Positions 44,279-53,004 of a DNA stretch of 64,000 nt are shown here, one piece after another (positions within the stretch are counted from its first letter, which is position 1; each line of letters begins with the position of its first letter). The stretch comes from a methanogenic archaeon mixed culture ISO4-G1 (GTDB lineage: Archaea; Thermoplasmatota; Thermoplasmata; Methanomassiliicoccales; Methanomethylophilaceae), in contig CP013703.1 of the NCBI GenBank assembly GCA_001563305.1, positions 1,289,773 to 1,353,772 of the forward strand, written 5' to 3'. The notes under the pieces are model-generated. The model saw only the letters and a list, made by a program, of their open reading frames with translations. It was not told where the DNA came from and did no database searches. The translations under genes and the position numbers were made by a program.

Positions 44279-44290
44279 GATATATTAAGG
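44279..44290 (-). promoter_or_regulatory. TATA box of the hdrA-mvh operon
   Basis: CCTTAATATATC on the minus strand predicts initiation near 44259 and a 22-nt leader with the AAGGAGG site. A second TATA-like tract (ATATTTAACG, about 44304-44313) lies upstream. Confidence 0.6.
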
Positions 44291-44559
44291 CACATTAAGC
44301 AAGCGTTAAATATGATATTGTCATTTTATTGAGAGTTTTGTTTTTCGGCTTTTTTCTGAATTACAATTTGTTTAATTTTCCCGAAATCTCACATGTGCCA
44401 GCATCTTTATTTTCGATAATGATTTGTTTTATCTTTTTAGATAATGCAACTTGATTATAGGTAATTTATCATCATTTACTTCGTTTTTAGGCTAAGTAAA
44501 ATAAGTGGTATTCTGTTAACGGTGTTAAGATAAACGTTATATATAGAGCCGAAAAGAGC

Positions 44560-44642
44560 TGATCGAAGGCAAAAATGTGCTGGCTATTGTTTTCATCATG
44601 GATGCGGCATCCATCCATCAAATAGCCTAAATTTATTTAGGC
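44560..44642 (+). ncRNA. Candidate small structured RNA or attenuator
   Basis: A TATA-like GTTATATATAGAG is centred about 26 nt before 44566. The predicted transcript contains GGCTATT/AATAGCC outer arms (44582-44588, 44621-44627) around a hairpin ATGGATG-CGG-CATCCAT (44598-44614). It then reaches GCCTAAAT-TT-ATTTAGGC (44625-44642). The fold is by eye only. A 16-codon ORF from 44576 (MCWLLFSSWMRH...) ending in TAG overlaps it and might be a leader peptide, but nothing supports translation. Confidence 0.3.
44625..44642. promoter_or_regulatory. Perfect 18-bp palindrome upstream of rnp2
   Basis: GCCTAAATTTATTTAGGC has two 8-bp arms with a TT centre. It is a possible operator or terminator. It lies about 90 bp before the rnp2 start. 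Confidence 0.4.
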
Positions 44643-44734
44643 AAGACTAAAAATGGGGGTCGTTCCCGCCCATTTCCCGCCGTCCTCAGATATCGAACAA
44701 AATGTTATTTTTGATGAACCCATAACCTACCGTC

Positions 44735-45046
44735 ATGGTAGTGAAATCGGTCCGCGGAAGAAGGCGCTACATAGTGTTCACGGTACCCTCCGAAACAGGG
44801 AGGACCGACGTCCTGGATTCGTTGGGGACACTGACGGAGTCCATGGTCGACATCCGCGTGATCACCTCCTTCGGTGGCAAGGCCGTGGTGAGATGCTCCC
44901 CGGGGGAGATCCAAGCCGTCTCCGACCGCATGAAGGAGTGCTATCCCGGCTCCGAATCGCTCATCACATCGGGCACCCTCAGGAAGATCCGCGAAGAGTA
45001 TCCCGAGCTGAAGGTCCCCCAGAAGAAGAAACGCCGATCGCTATGA
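44735..45046 (+). CDS. rnp2: Ribonuclease P protein component 2 (Pop5 homologue)
   Basis: 103 residues beginning MVVKSVRGRRRYIVFTV, the typical RRYIxF start of archaeal Rnp2/Pop5. A ferredoxin-like fold pattern follows (ESMVDIRVITSFGGKAVVRCS, IQAVSDRMKECYP), and a basic tail (PQKKKRRSL). The sequence alone is weak, but its place directly before psmA in the exosome superoperon is where archaeal rnp2 is normally found. A TATA-like GTTATTTTTGATG about 25 nt upstream fits a leaderless start. The longer overlapping frame from 44653 is a shadow. Confidence 0.75.
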   Translation: MVVKSVRGRRRYIVFTVPSETGRTDVLDSLGTLTESMVDIRVITSFGGKAVVRCSPGEIQAVSDRMKECYPGSESLITSGTLRKIREEYPELKVPQKKKRRSL

Positions 45047-45064
45047 CGGTTTTCATCCCCTGAA

Positions 45065-45080
45065 TCCGAATATATTCGGA
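45065..45080. promoter_or_regulatory. Perfect 16-bp palindrome upstream of the psmA promoter
   Basis: TCCGAATATATTCGGA lies between the rnp2 stop and the psmA TATA box (TTTTATAATA, 45087-45096), ending 7 bp before it. This is the expected place for a BRE-proximal regulator site. It might alternatively be an rnp2 terminator stem. Confidence 0.4.
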
Positions 45081-45137
45081 CAGTCCTTTTATAATACTTT
45101 TAGAATCTCGTCGCGTAAAGATTTAGGAGCAGCGATT

Positions 45138-45866
45138 ATGCAACCCGGACAAATGGCTTATGACAGGGGGATAACTGTCTTCTCCCCTGACGGAAGACTT
45201 TTTCAAGTAGAATATGCCCGTGAGGCGGTCAAGAAAGGATCGACCACCATCGGACTGAAGTACAAGGGCGGAGTGGCCCTCATCGTCGACAAAAGGGCGT
45301 TGAGCAAGCTCCTCGAGCCCAAATCCACCGAGAAGATTCACGACATCGACGAGTACATCGGATGCGCAACATCCGGACTCGTGGCTGACGCGAGGGTCCT
45401 CGTGGACGAGGCCAGGCACGACGCTCAGGTCCACAGGGTCAACTACGGCGAGAACATCTCTGTCGAGATGCTCGTCAAGAAGGTCTGCGACTACAAGCAG
45501 CAGTTCACGCAGTACGGCGGAGCACGTCCCTTCGGAACGGCCCTGCTGGTAGCTGGAACCGATGATCTGGGAGTGCATCTCTTCGAGACCGATCCCTCGG
45601 GAGCCCTCGTGGCTTACAAGGCGACCGGTATCGGGAACGGACGCGCAGCAGTCATGGATGTGTTCGAGAAGGAATACAAGGATGACATGCCCTTCGCGGC
45701 CGCGATGAAGCTGGGACTGAAGGCACTGGAGGCGGCCATCGAGGAGAAGCCCGAGGCCGGCACAGTGGAGATCGGAGTCGCCGAGGTCGGAAAGAAGTTC
45801 AGAAGACTCGACGAGGACGAGATCAAGGCCCTGCTCAAGGAAAAGAAGACAAAAGAGAAGGCGTGA
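45138..45866 (+). CDS. psmA: Proteasome subunit alpha
   Basis: 242 residues. It forms the outer rings of the 20S proteasome. The N-terminal MAYDRGITVFSPDGRLFQVEYAREAVKKG-like block (only the start quoted: YDRGITVFSPDGRLFQVEY) is diagnostic of alpha subunits, and no propeptide or catalytic threonine is present. GGARPFGTALLVAG and TGIGNGRAAVMD follow. Its own TATA box and AGGAG (45125-45129) precede the ATG. The C-terminus is charged (LKEKKTKEKA) rather than the HbYX-docking beta type. It is followed by sdo1. Confidence 0.97.
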   Translation: MQPGQMAYDRGITVFSPDGRLFQVEYAREAVKKGSTTIGLKYKGGVALIVDKRALSKLLEPKSTEKIHDIDEYIGCATSGLVADARVLVDEARHDAQVHRVNYGENISVEMLVKKVCDYKQQFTQYGGARPFGTALLVAGTDDLGVHLFETDPSGALVAYKATGIGNGRAAVMDVFEKEYKDDMPFAAAMKLGLKALEAAIEEKPEAGTVEIGVAEVGKKFRRLDEDEIKALLKEKKTKEKA

Positions 45867-45875
45867 GGCGGCAAC

Positions 45876-46571
45876 ATGGTGAGCCTTGACGATGCAATCA
45901 CAGCGAAGCTGGAGAGTCACGGGGAGACCTTCGAGATCCTCCTTGACCCCAAGGTCTTCGACCTGATCAAGCAGGGAAAGACGTTCGACATCGTGGATTA
46001 CATGGCGGTGGAGGAGGTCTTCAAGAACGCCAGCAAGGGCACCAAACCCGCCGAGGACAAGGTCAAGGAGGCCTTCGGGACCGACGACATCGCGGAGATC
46101 GCGAAGAAGATAGTTGAGAAGGGTGAGATCCAGATCACGGCCGAACAGCGCAAGGAGATGCTGGAGGCCAAGAAACAGCAGGTCATCACCTACATCGCCA
46201 CGAATGCGATCAACCCGCAGACCCATACACCCCACCCGCCGACCAGGATCCAGCTGGCATTGGAGGAGGCGAAGTTCCATGTGGACCCCTTCAAGCCACT
46301 GGACAAGGAGATCGAGGAGGCCATGAAACTGCTCAGGCCCCTGCTCCCCATAAGGTTCGAGAAATCCCGCATCGCGATTAAACTCAACGGTGCGGACTAC
46401 GGACGCTGCTTCGACGACCTTATCGGCTTCGGCATAGTGGAGAAGGAGGAATGGACCGCCGACGGTTCCTGGATCGGTGTCATGGAGATACCGGCCGGCC
46501 TCATAAACGACCTGACGGACAAGCTCAAGCACAAGACCAAGGGCACAGCGTCCGTCAAATTGATAAACTGA
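45876..46571 (+). CDS. sdo1: Ribosome maturation protein SBDS (Sdo1)
   Basis: 231 residues. SBDS works with EF-2 in large-subunit maturation. The FYSH domain (VSLDDAITAKLESHGETFEILLDP...) spans 1-85. Then come the helical middle domain (GEIQITAEQRKEML, TYIATNAINPQTHTPHPPTRI) and the ferredoxin-like C-terminal domain (RPLLPIRFEKSRIAIKL). The length is typical. The gene lies 9 nt after psmA. Confidence 0.95.
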   Translation: MVSLDDAITAKLESHGETFEILLDPKVFDLIKQGKTFDIVDYMAVEEVFKNASKGTKPAEDKVKEAFGTDDIAEIAKKIVEKGEIQITAEQRKEMLEAKKQQVITYIATNAINPQTHTPHPPTRIQLALEEAKFHVDPFKPLDKEIEEAMKLLRPLLPIRFEKSRIAIKLNGADYGRCFDDLIGFGIVEKEEWTADGSWIGVMEIPAGLINDLTDKLKHKTKGTASVKLIN

Positions 46572-46590
46572 CATTCGCGAGAGTGATAAA

Positions 46591-47310
46591 ATGGAAAAAA
46601 GAAACGCCAGACAGACACGCGAGCTCGTAGTGCCCGGCGACATCCTCGACGGAACGGGGATGAGGCCCGGAGAGAACGCTTACGTGCTGGACGGTAAAGT
46701 TCGTGCCAGTGTTATGGGAGTAAGGAATGTCTTCCAGAACACTGTGGGAGTCATCCCCCTGAGGGGTGGCTACATGCCGACATCCGGGGACACGGTCTTC
46801 GGAGTGATCGTAGACATCGGTCCATCCAACTGGTTGGTGGACATCGGCGCGCCCTACCCGGCGCCGCTGCACGTGAGCGAGGTCCCCTGGAAGGTAGAGT
46901 TCGGGGACACATCCAGATTCCTGACCATCGGCAACGTGGTGCTGCTGAAGGTACTTTCGGTCGACGAGAGCAAGAAGATCTCCGTCACCATGAAGGACTC
47001 CGGTCTCAGGAGGATCGAGGGCGGAAGGCTCGTCAAGGTCTCCCACACCAAGGTCTCCAGGGTCATCGGTAAGAGCGGATCCATGATCTCCATGCTGAAG
47101 AACATGACCGACTGCCGCATCACCGTCGGACAGAACGGATGGATCTGGGTGGACGGCGACGACGAGAACGCCGACGTCGCGGTCGAGGCGATCAAGATGA
47201 TCGAGGACCAGGCTCAGAGCAGCAACCTGACAGACAGGATCAAAGAATTTATCGAAAAGAGGATCCCTCAGGACGAAGAAGAAGAGTACGATGATGAGGG
47301 GGATGAGTGA
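46591..47310 (+). CDS. rrp4: Exosome RNA-binding protein Rrp4
   Basis: 239 residues. It is one of the two cap proteins of the archaeal exosome. The N-terminal domain ([20 protein letters not shown]), S1 domain ([20 protein letters not shown]) and KH domain ([19 protein letters not shown]) are in order. The C-terminal tail is strongly acidic ([12 protein letters not shown]). It is followed directly by rrp41. Confidence 0.95.
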   Translation: MEKRNARQTRELVVPGDILDGTGMRPGENAYVLDGKVRASVMGVRNVFQNTVGVIPLRGGYMPTSGDTVFGVIVDIGPSNWLVDIGAPYPAPLHVSEVPWKVEFGDTSRFLTIGNVVLLKVLSVDESKKISVTMKDSGLRRIEGGRLVKVSHTKVSRVIGKSGSMISMLKNMTDCRITVGQNGWIWVDGDDENADVAVEAIKMIEDQAQSSNLTDRIKEFIEKRIPQDEEEEYDDEGDE

Positions 47311-47312
47311 CC

Positions 47313-48053
47313 ATGAGCGGACACACTGATATGGTATTGGTTGATGAGAACGGCCTGAGGATCGACGGAAGGACCGCCGAACAGCACAGGCCCTTCAAGG
47401 TTGAGGCAGGAGTCCTCAACAACGCGGACGGATCCGCATACGTAGAGATCGGAAAGAACAAGGTCCTGGCAGCAGTCTACGGACCCAGGGAGTGCCACCC
47501 CAGGCACCTGCAGGACCCCACCAAGGCGATCGTGCAGTGCAAGTACAACATGCAGTCGTTCTCGGTCAGCGACAGGAAGAGGCCCGGACCGGACAGAAGG
47601 TCCATCGAGATCTCCAAGATCATCTCCGAGGCATTGGAGAAGGTCGTCCTCACCGAGCTGTACCCCCGCGCATCCATCGATGTGTACATCGAGATCCTCC
47701 AGGCCAACGCCGGGACCAGGTGCGCAGGACTCACCGCCGCATCCGTCGCACTCGCCGACGCAGGGATCCCCATGAGGGACATCGTCCCCGCACTGGCATG
47801 CGGAAAGGCGGACGGACACGTCCTCCTCGACCTCAACAAGGAGGAGGACAACTACGGACAGGCCGACGTCCCGATAGCGATCATCCCCTCCACGGACGAG
47901 ATCGTCCTCCTCCAGATGGACGGAAACATGACCCGTGAGGAGTTCGACTACGGAATCAAGATGGCCATCGCGGGCTGCCACGAGCTCAACGAGCTCCAGA
48001 AGGACGCCCTCAAGAGACGCTACTCCAAGAACACACAGGAGGCTTCAGAATGA
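47313..48053 (+). CDS. rrp41: Exosome complex exonuclease Rrp41
   Basis: 246 residues from the ATG at 47313 (the GTG two codons earlier overlaps the rrp4 stop). It is the catalytic RNase PH-like subunit. [48 protein letters not shown] (phosphate and RNA contacts) and [19 protein letters not shown] are present. It overlaps rrp42 by 4 nt (ATGA). Confidence 0.96.
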   Translation: MSGHTDMVLVDENGLRIDGRTAEQHRPFKVEAGVLNNADGSAYVEIGKNKVLAAVYGPRECHPRHLQDPTKAIVQCKYNMQSFSVSDRKRPGPDRRSIEISKIISEALEKVVLTELYPRASIDVYIEILQANAGTRCAGLTAASVALADAGIPMRDIVPALACGKADGHVLLDLNKEEDNYGQADVPIAIIPSTDEIVLLQMDGNMTREEFDYGIKMAIAGCHELNELQKDALKRRYSKNTQEASE

Positions 48054-48820
48054 CCGAGATAATGTCCGAGATCAAGCGCGACCACATGCTCAAGCTCATC
48101 GCTGAGGGCAAGAGGCTCGACGGACGCGGACTCTCCGACGTCCGTGACATCCAGATCCTCACCGACGTCATCGAGAGCGCGGATGGATCCGCGAGGATCA
48201 AGCTCGGAAAGACAGAGGTCATCGCGGGAGTCAAGATCATCCCCGGAACCCCGTTCCCCGACACCCCCAACATCGGAGTGCTCACCACCGGAGCGGAGCT
48301 CATCCCCATGGCGCACCCCTCCTTCGAGTCCGGTCCGCCCGGAGAGGACGCGATCGAGCTGGCACGTGTGGTCGACCGCGGTATCCGCGAGTCGGGAATG
48401 GTCGACGTCGAGGCACTGTGCATCACCCCCGGAGAGGAGGTATGGATGTGCTTCGTGGACATCTATGCGCTGGACTACGACGGCAACCTCTTCGATGCGG
48501 CGAACCTCGCAGCGGTCTGCGCACTGAAGACAGCGGTCATCCCCGGAGAGCAGTACGGAAAGGGAGAGAACAAGCCCCTGCCGATCACCTGCACCCCCAT
48601 TTCGATAACCGAGGCCAAGGTAGGTAATGATTTAATAGTAGACCCTAATTTCGACGAAGAACAGATCTCTACCGCGCGTCTTACCGTCACGACGGACGAC
48701 AACGGTAACTTCAGGGCCATGCAGAAGGGAGGCCGCGGTTCCATCACGCTCGATGAACTCAGCCTCTGTCTCGACAGGGCCGTAGAGAAGGGCGCCGAGA
48801 TCAGGAAAATCATCGGGTGA
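48050..48820 (+). CDS. rrp42: Exosome complex component Rrp42
   Basis: 256 residues. It is the non-catalytic RNase PH-like partner in the Rrp41-Rrp42 hexamer. [54 protein letters not shown] and [14 protein letters not shown] match the family. The start overlaps rrp41, and the end overlaps the 5' flank of rpl37ae. Confidence 0.96.
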   Translation: MTEIMSEIKRDHMLKLIAEGKRLDGRGLSDVRDIQILTDVIESADGSARIKLGKTEVIAGVKIIPGTPFPDTPNIGVLTTGAELIPMAHPSFESGPPGEDAIELARVVDRGIRESGMVDVEALCITPGEEVWMCFVDIYALDYDGNLFDAANLAAVCALKTAVIPGEQYGKGENKPLPITCTPISITEAKVGNDLIVDPNFDEEQISTARLTVTTDDNGNFRAMQKGGRGSITLDELSLCLDRAVEKGAEIRKIIG

Positions 48821-48825
48821 ATTCC

Positions 48826-49077
48826 ATGTCAAAGAGAACAGAGAAAGCAGGAAGTTCCGGAAGGTTCGGAGCAAGGTACGGAGTCATCGTACGTAACAGG
48901 ATCAAGACCATCGAGGCCCAGCAGAAGGGAAAACACGAGTGCCCCGTCTGCCACCACATGTCGGTCAAGAGGGTCAGCTCCGGTATCTGGTACTGCAAGC
49001 ACTGCGACACCAAGTTCGCGGCATCCGCTTACAGCCCCAACGCCAAGAAGGAACTGTCTCAGGTATCAGAGCAGTGA
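48826..49077 (+). CDS. rpl37ae: Ribosomal protein eL43 (L37Ae)
   Basis: 83 residues from MSKRTEKAGSSGRFGARYG. The zinc finger is CPVCHHMSVKR..WYCKHC (four cysteines). An upstream in-frame GTG at 48817 overlaps rrp42. It has its usual place between rrp42 and rpoP. Confidence 0.95.
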   Translation: MSKRTEKAGSSGRFGARYGVIVRNRIKTIEAQQKGKHECPVCHHMSVKRVSSGIWYCKHCDTKFAASAYSPNAKKELSQVSEQ

Positions 49078-49099
49078 GAAGATCTGAAGGGTGACCACG

Positions 49100-49240
49100 A
49101 TGAGCACGGAAGAATACAGATGTGCCAAGTGCGGCGAACCTCACAGCATCAACTCCCTCGGACTCCAATGCGAGAAGTGCGGATACAAGATCTTCCTCAA
49201 GGACAGACCTGTCGACAAGAAGGTCTACAAGTCCGATTGA
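49100..49240 (+). CDS. rpoP: DNA-directed RNA polymerase subunit P (Rpb12-like)
   Basis: 46 residues, too short for common ORF thresholds. YRCAKCGEPHSINSLGLQCE and KCGYKIFLK give the four-cysteine zinc ribbon of RpoP/Rpb12. It begins 22 nt after rpl37ae and is followed by pcc1 after one base. TGA stop. Confidence 0.93.
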   Translation: MSTEEYRCAKCGEPHSINSLGLQCEKCGYKIFLKDRPVDKKVYKSD

Positions 49241-49241
49241 C

Positions 49242-49481
49242 ATGATCACGGCCGAACTCAGGATAAACGGTCCCGCGGCACCCGTCGCGGTACCGACCAT
49301 ATCCCCCGAGGCGGGCAGGGAACTCCCCCGCACCGAGACCAGGGTCGAACTCCGCGGCGAGGAAGCGCTGATACACATTAAGGCGACCGACACCACGGCA
49401 ATGAGGGCGGCAGTCAATTCGTACCTCGAATGCGTCCGCGTGATACAGGACATAGGAAAACTTACCAAGGTGAATCAATGA
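49242..49481 (+). CDS. pcc1: KEOPS complex subunit Pcc1
   Basis: 79 residues from the ATG at 49242. Pcc1 is the dimerisation subunit of the KEOPS complex that makes t6A37 in tRNA. The N-terminal strand (ITAELRINGPAAPVAVPTIS-like), LPRTETRVELRGEEALIHI and the C-terminal helix ATDTTAMRAAVNSYLECV fit. Its position between rpoP and the prefoldin gene is the usual archaeal order. It overlaps pfdB by 4 nt. The MtaB-type enzyme at 22390 acts on the product of this pathway. Confidence 0.88.
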   Translation: MITAELRINGPAAPVAVPTISPEAGRELPRTETRVELRGEEALIHIKATDTTAMRAAVNSYLECVRVIQDIGKLTKVNQ

Positions 49482-49825
49482 ACGGAATCAGCCCACAGCT
49501 CCAGAACCAGATCGCCCAGTTCCAGCAAGTCCAGCAGCAGCTCCAGGCCGTCACCTCCCAGAGGGTGCAGATGGACGCCAGCAGGCGTGAGCTCGTAAAG
49601 ACCAAGGAGGAACTCGACAAGAGCACCGGAACCGTCTACAGGACATCCGGAGCCTTCATGATCAAGGTCGAGGATCTGGATTCCCTCAAGGCCGACCTCG
49701 ATGAGTCCATCGAGACCATGGAGGTCAGGATCGGCAGCCTCGAGCGCCAGGAGAACTCCCTCAAGGAGAAGTACACCTCGCTCCAGGAGACCATCAACAA
49801 GGCCATGGGGAACACCCAGGAATAA
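49478..49825 (+). CDS. pfdB: Prefoldin subunit beta
   Basis: 115 residues from the ATG at 49478 (overlapping pcc1). It is a chaperone beta subunit with two coiled-coil arms (LQNQIAQFQQVQQQLQAV and IETMEVRIGSLERQENSL) joined by a beta-hairpin around TVYRTSGAFMIKVED. It is the last gene of the superoperon. TAA stop. Confidence 0.93.
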   Translation: MNGISPQLQNQIAQFQQVQQQLQAVTSQRVQMDASRRELVKTKEELDKSTGTVYRTSGAFMIKVEDLDSLKADLDESIETMEVRIGSLERQENSLKEKYTSLQETINKAMGNTQE

Positions 49826-49845
49826 ACGGACTTCACCATCTCTTC

Positions 49846-49867
49846 CCCCGGGACGACCGTCCCGGGG
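49846..49867 (+). terminator. Terminator hairpin of the exosome superoperon
   Basis: CCCCGGGAC-GACC-GTCCCGGGG forms a perfect 9-bp GC stem, 20 nt after the prefoldin stop. The TATA-like ATACTTCTATATG that follows (about 49868-49880) serves the next gene. Confidence 0.6.
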
Positions 49868-49902
49868 ATACTTCTATATGAAAAATCCAAGATATCAGTC
49901 GT

Positions 49903-50628
49903 ATGACAGATGCGCTTGTACTCTCTGACGTGCACAAATCGTACGGCCAGAGGGAGGCGGTACACGGAGTATCGCTCACGGTCAAGGAAGGGGAGATCTT
50001 CGGTCTGATCGGCCACAACGGTGCCGGAAAAACCACGATCCTCAGGATGATATCGACGATCCTCAGGATCACATCGGGATCGATCGAGGTGTACGGGAAG
50101 GACGTCACCAAGGATGCCGACGCCGTCAGGTCTATGATCAGCTACCTGCCGGAGGACGCCGGTGCCTACAGGGATCTTACCGGAAGGACATATCTGTCGT
50201 TCATAGCGGATTTCTTCGCCACCGGGGAAGCGAAGGATGCCATCGTCGAGAAGGGCATAGAACTTGCGGACCTCGGCGACAAGATCGATTACAAGATCGA
50301 CACCTACAGCAAGGGAATGATGCGCAGGCTGCTCATAGCCAGAGCGATCATGACCGCACCCAAGCTCGCCATCCTGGACGAGGTCACCTCAGGACTCGAC
50401 GTCATCAACGCGTACGAGATCAGGGAGGTCATCCGCCAGATAGCGAAGGGGGGCGTGACCGTCATCATGTCGTCCCACAACATGTTCGAGGTGGACATGC
50501 TGTGCGACAGGGTGGGAATGATCGACCAGGGCAACCTGATCGAGGTCGGTACGCCCGAGGAACTGAAGAGGAAATACGGAAAGGACAGCCTCGAAGAGGT
50601 GTTCGTAACGGCGGTGAAAGGAGCATGA
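49903..50628 (+). CDS. ABC transporter ATP-binding protein (NatA-like)
   Basis: 241 residues. Walker A is GHNGAGKTTI, the Q-loop region reads SYLPEDAGAY, the signature is TYSKGMMRRL (a variant of LSGGQ) and Walker B is LAILDEVTSGLD, followed by the switch histidine MSSHNMFEV. It is a type typical of ABC-2 exporters such as NatAB. The TATA-like TCTATATG is centred about 27 nt before the ATG, so it is probably leaderless. It overlaps the permease by 4 nt. Confidence 0.92.
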   Translation: MTDALVLSDVHKSYGQREAVHGVSLTVKEGEIFGLIGHNGAGKTTILRMISTILRITSGSIEVYGKDVTKDADAVRSMISYLPEDAGAYRDLTGRTYLSFIADFFATGEAKDAIVEKGIELADLGDKIDYKIDTYSKGMMRRLLIARAIMTAPKLAILDEVTSGLDVINAYEIREVIRQIAKGGVTVIMSSHNMFEVDMLCDRVGMIDQGNLIEVGTPEELKRKYGKDSLEEVFVTAVKGA

Positions 50629-51962
50629 CCCATCTCAGCAACATCATGAAGAAGGAGATCAGGGAGCTCATGACCCCCGGCTCCGTGGCATCGGTACTGC
50701 TGATGGTCATCCTGTTCGCATTCCTGGGAAGCTTCCTCGGAGGGGAGATCAGCCACAGCGTATCGCTTCCGTCCATGGGGCTGGTGGACTTCCAGACCGT
50801 CACCACGGAGGAAGGCGAATGGGACGGCTACGAGATCCTCAGGGCCTACTACGAGGCCAACGGTATCTCGAGCGAGGACTTCGAGAAGATGGTGGTCATC
50901 CTGGAGGAAGGCGACATACTGGGCCAGATGACCGAAAAGGGCCTCAGCCTGGTATTGGTCATGGACGAGAACTTCGCCGAATCCGTGTACGCAGGGGTAC
51001 GCGGTCAGATCCATCAGTATTACGTCTACAAGCAGACCGGTATGATCAGCGGTGCCGTATCGTCCGTATCCGCGACATCCATCATCGGCATGCTCAACAA
51101 CAGCCTCTCCGCATACCTGATCGGAACGGAGGAGCTCCCGCACCACTACTTCCTGTCCAACCCCATCGACGGGGCGCACATCACAACCTACATCAACGGA
51201 CAGCCGCAGGACGACGTCACGCCTTACGACATCTCCAACGCGCTGACCGGACAGACAATGCTGATCCCGATGATCATAATGATCGTCATCATGATGATCG
51301 GAAGCATAGTCATCAGCTCCATGGGTTCCGAGAAGGAGAACAAGACCCTCGAGACCCTGCTCACGCTCCCGATCAAGAGGTCCACCATCGTCACCGGTAA
51401 GATCCTTGCCGCCGCAGTGGTGGGACTGGTGTTCGGACTGGCATACATGCTGGGCATCAGCATCTACATCGGCTCCATGACCGGGATGGCCATCTCCGGA
51501 ACGGATGTGGACCTGAGCTCGTTCGGTTTCACCCTGGGCATCACGGATTACATCCTCATCATGTTCTCCATGTTCCTAGCCATCTCCTGTGCTCTGGGCA
51601 TCTGCATGATCCTCGGAGCGTTCGCCAAGAACTACAAGTCCGCACAGACCATGACCATGCCTCTGGCTATCCTCGTGATCATCCCGATGTTCGTGATCAT
51701 GTTCTCCGGATTCAGCAACTCGAACCTCCTCATCCAGATCATCCTTTTCGCGATACCCTTCAGCCATCCGATGATGGCGATGGACGCGCTGATGAACGGC
51801 GACGTCATGTTCGTGGTGTTCGGACTGATCTACATGGCGGTGTTCGCGGCTGTATCGATCTTCATAACCGTGAAGCTGTACAACTCCGACATCCTGATCA
51901 CCGGACTCGGCCAGAACAAGTACGTCGAGATGCTGAAAGGTCAGGGCAAGAAACGCAGATGA
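50625..51962 (+). CDS. ABC-2 type transporter permease (NatB-like)
   Basis: 445 residues from the ATG at 50625. The N-terminal helix (SVASVLLMVILFAFLGSFLGG) is followed by an extracellular domain of about 170 residues. Then come five or six helices (IPMIIMIVIMMIGSIVISSM onward), as in NatB and other ABC-2 exporters with a large loop. KENKTLETLLTLPIKR is the family's cytoplasmic coupling motif. The substrate is unknown: Na+, a drug or a lipid is possible. It is coupled with the ATPase gene. Confidence 0.9.
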   Translation: MTHLSNIMKKEIRELMTPGSVASVLLMVILFAFLGSFLGGEISHSVSLPSMGLVDFQTVTTEEGEWDGYEILRAYYEANGISSEDFEKMVVILEEGDILGQMTEKGLSLVLVMDENFAESVYAGVRGQIHQYYVYKQTGMISGAVSSVSATSIIGMLNNSLSAYLIGTEELPHHYFLSNPIDGAHITTYINGQPQDDVTPYDISNALTGQTMLIPMIIMIVIMMIGSIVISSMGSEKENKTLETLLTLPIKRSTIVTGKILAAAVVGLVFGLAYMLGISIYIGSMTGMAISGTDVDLSSFGFTLGITDYILIMFSMFLAISCALGICMILGAFAKNYKSAQTMTMPLAILVIIPMFVIMFSGFSNSNLLIQIILFAIPFSHPMMAMDALMNGDVMFVVFGLIYMAVFAAVSIFITVKLYNSDILITGLGQNKYVEMLKGQGKKRR

Positions 51963-51970
51963 AACCCGAT

Positions 51971-52005
51971 GGCTGACGGTGCACACCGTCGGCCTCCATT
52001 TTTTA
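51971..52005 (+). terminator. Intrinsic-type terminator after the ABC operon
   Basis: GGCTGACGGT-GCAC-ACCGTCGGCC forms a 10-bp stem with one T-G pair, followed by TCCATTTTTT, so stem plus T-run. The T-run doubles as part of the TATA box of the next gene. Confidence 0.6.
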
Positions 52006-52029
52006 AATCCCGTATGCATGGCCCCGTCC

Positions 52030-53001
52030 ATGTTCGGTGAGATCGCGGAGAAGCTCAGAGGCAGGAGGAAGGTCATCCTCGTCCACGGCAATGCGGACAT
52101 GGATGCCGTAGGGTCCGCCTACGCGCTCCAGAGGGCCTTCCCTGAAGCCGACATATTCGCGCCCAACGGGATCGACCGCGTGACCAAGGTCGTCGTGGAG
52201 AAGATCGGCATCGAGATCCTGGAGGAATGCGACCTCACCGCCTACGAGCAGGTCGTCATAGTCGACACGTCCTCGCCCGAACAGCTCGAGATGGACCAGA
52301 GCATCCCCGAAGGTGCCATCGTCATCGACCATCACATGTCCACGGGCAAGTGGGAGGGCTACGATTTCTACTGCGACAGCGAGAAGACATCCTGCTGCGA
52401 GATCATCAAGGACATCCTGGACGAGAACGGCATCGACATAGACAGGAACATGGGTCTGATGCTCATCGGAGGGATGATCACGGACAGCGGGCACTTCCAG
52501 TTCGCCAGGCCGGACATGCTGACCGCATTCTCGGACATAATGACCAGATGCGGCATCGACATGGACGAGGCCTACAACCTCACCATCATGCCGGTGAGCA
52601 TGTCCGAGAAGATCGCGATGCTGAAGGCGATCGAGAGGACCAAGTTCGACCGCGTTGGGAACCTCATCGTTGCAACCTCCTACGGGAGCAGCTTCGAGGC
52701 ATCCTCCTGCCGCGCCATAATGGCCGCGGGAGCGGACGTGGTCTTCGTGGGATCCCAGAGGGATGAGACGTTCCGCCTCAGTACCAGAGCGACTCAGGAG
52801 GCCGTCCGCAAGGGCGTGAACCTGGGGGACATCATGAAGGGTATCGGCGAGGAGACCGAGAACGACGGCGGAGGGCACGGAGGTGCCGCGGGACTGTCCG
52901 GGATCGGCGATGTCGAGGCCATGCTATTCATTTGTATGAAGAGAACGATGGAGGTCTTCCGGGACATAAAGTCCAGGGACCTCCTTGGAAAGGAAGATTG
53001 A
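52030..53001 (+). CDS. DHH-DHHA1 phosphoesterase (NrnA-like)
   Basis: 323 residues. It probably degrades short oligoribonucleotides or pAp. HGNADMDAVGSAYAL, VDTSSPEQLEM, DHHMSTGKWEG (DHH motif), GGMITDSGHFQFAR and the DHHA1 motif NDGGGHGGAAG are present. The TATA-like TTTTTAAAT is centred at 52004, 26 nt before the ATG at 52030, which is why I chose it over in-frame ATGs at 51979 and 52018. It is convergent with tyrS. Confidence 0.9.
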   Translation: MFGEIAEKLRGRRKVILVHGNADMDAVGSAYALQRAFPEADIFAPNGIDRVTKVVVEKIGIEILEECDLTAYEQVVIVDTSSPEQLEMDQSIPEGAIVIDHHMSTGKWEGYDFYCDSEKTSCCEIIKDILDENGIDIDRNMGLMLIGGMITDSGHFQFARPDMLTAFSDIMTRCGIDMDEAYNLTIMPVSMSEKIAMLKAIERTKFDRVGNLIVATSYGSSFEASSCRAIMAAGADVVFVGSQRDETFRLSTRATQEAVRKGVNLGDIMKGIGEETENDGGGHGGAAGLSGIGDVEAMLFICMKRTMEVFRDIKSRDLLGKED

Positions 53002-53004
53002 AGC

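Larger units (their letters stand above)
44276..44734. other. AT-rich intergenic region of about 460 bp without a supported gene
   Basis: Much richer in A+T than the rest of the window, with T-tracts (TTTTGTTTTTCGGCTTTTTTC). It separates the divergent hdrA and rnp2 transcripts. It contains the hdrA promoter at its left end, a possible plus-strand promoter (GTTATATATAGAG, 44534-44546), nested inverted repeats at 44582-44627 and a palindrome at 44625-44642. Short ORFs here have no coding character. Confidence 0.6.

Noticed and set aside
44576-44626. 16-codon leader peptide (MCWLLFSSWMRH...) ending in TAG
   Set aside because: There is no Shine-Dalgarno and no coding bias. It overlaps stronger inverted repeats, so it is kept only as a remark under the RNA candidate.
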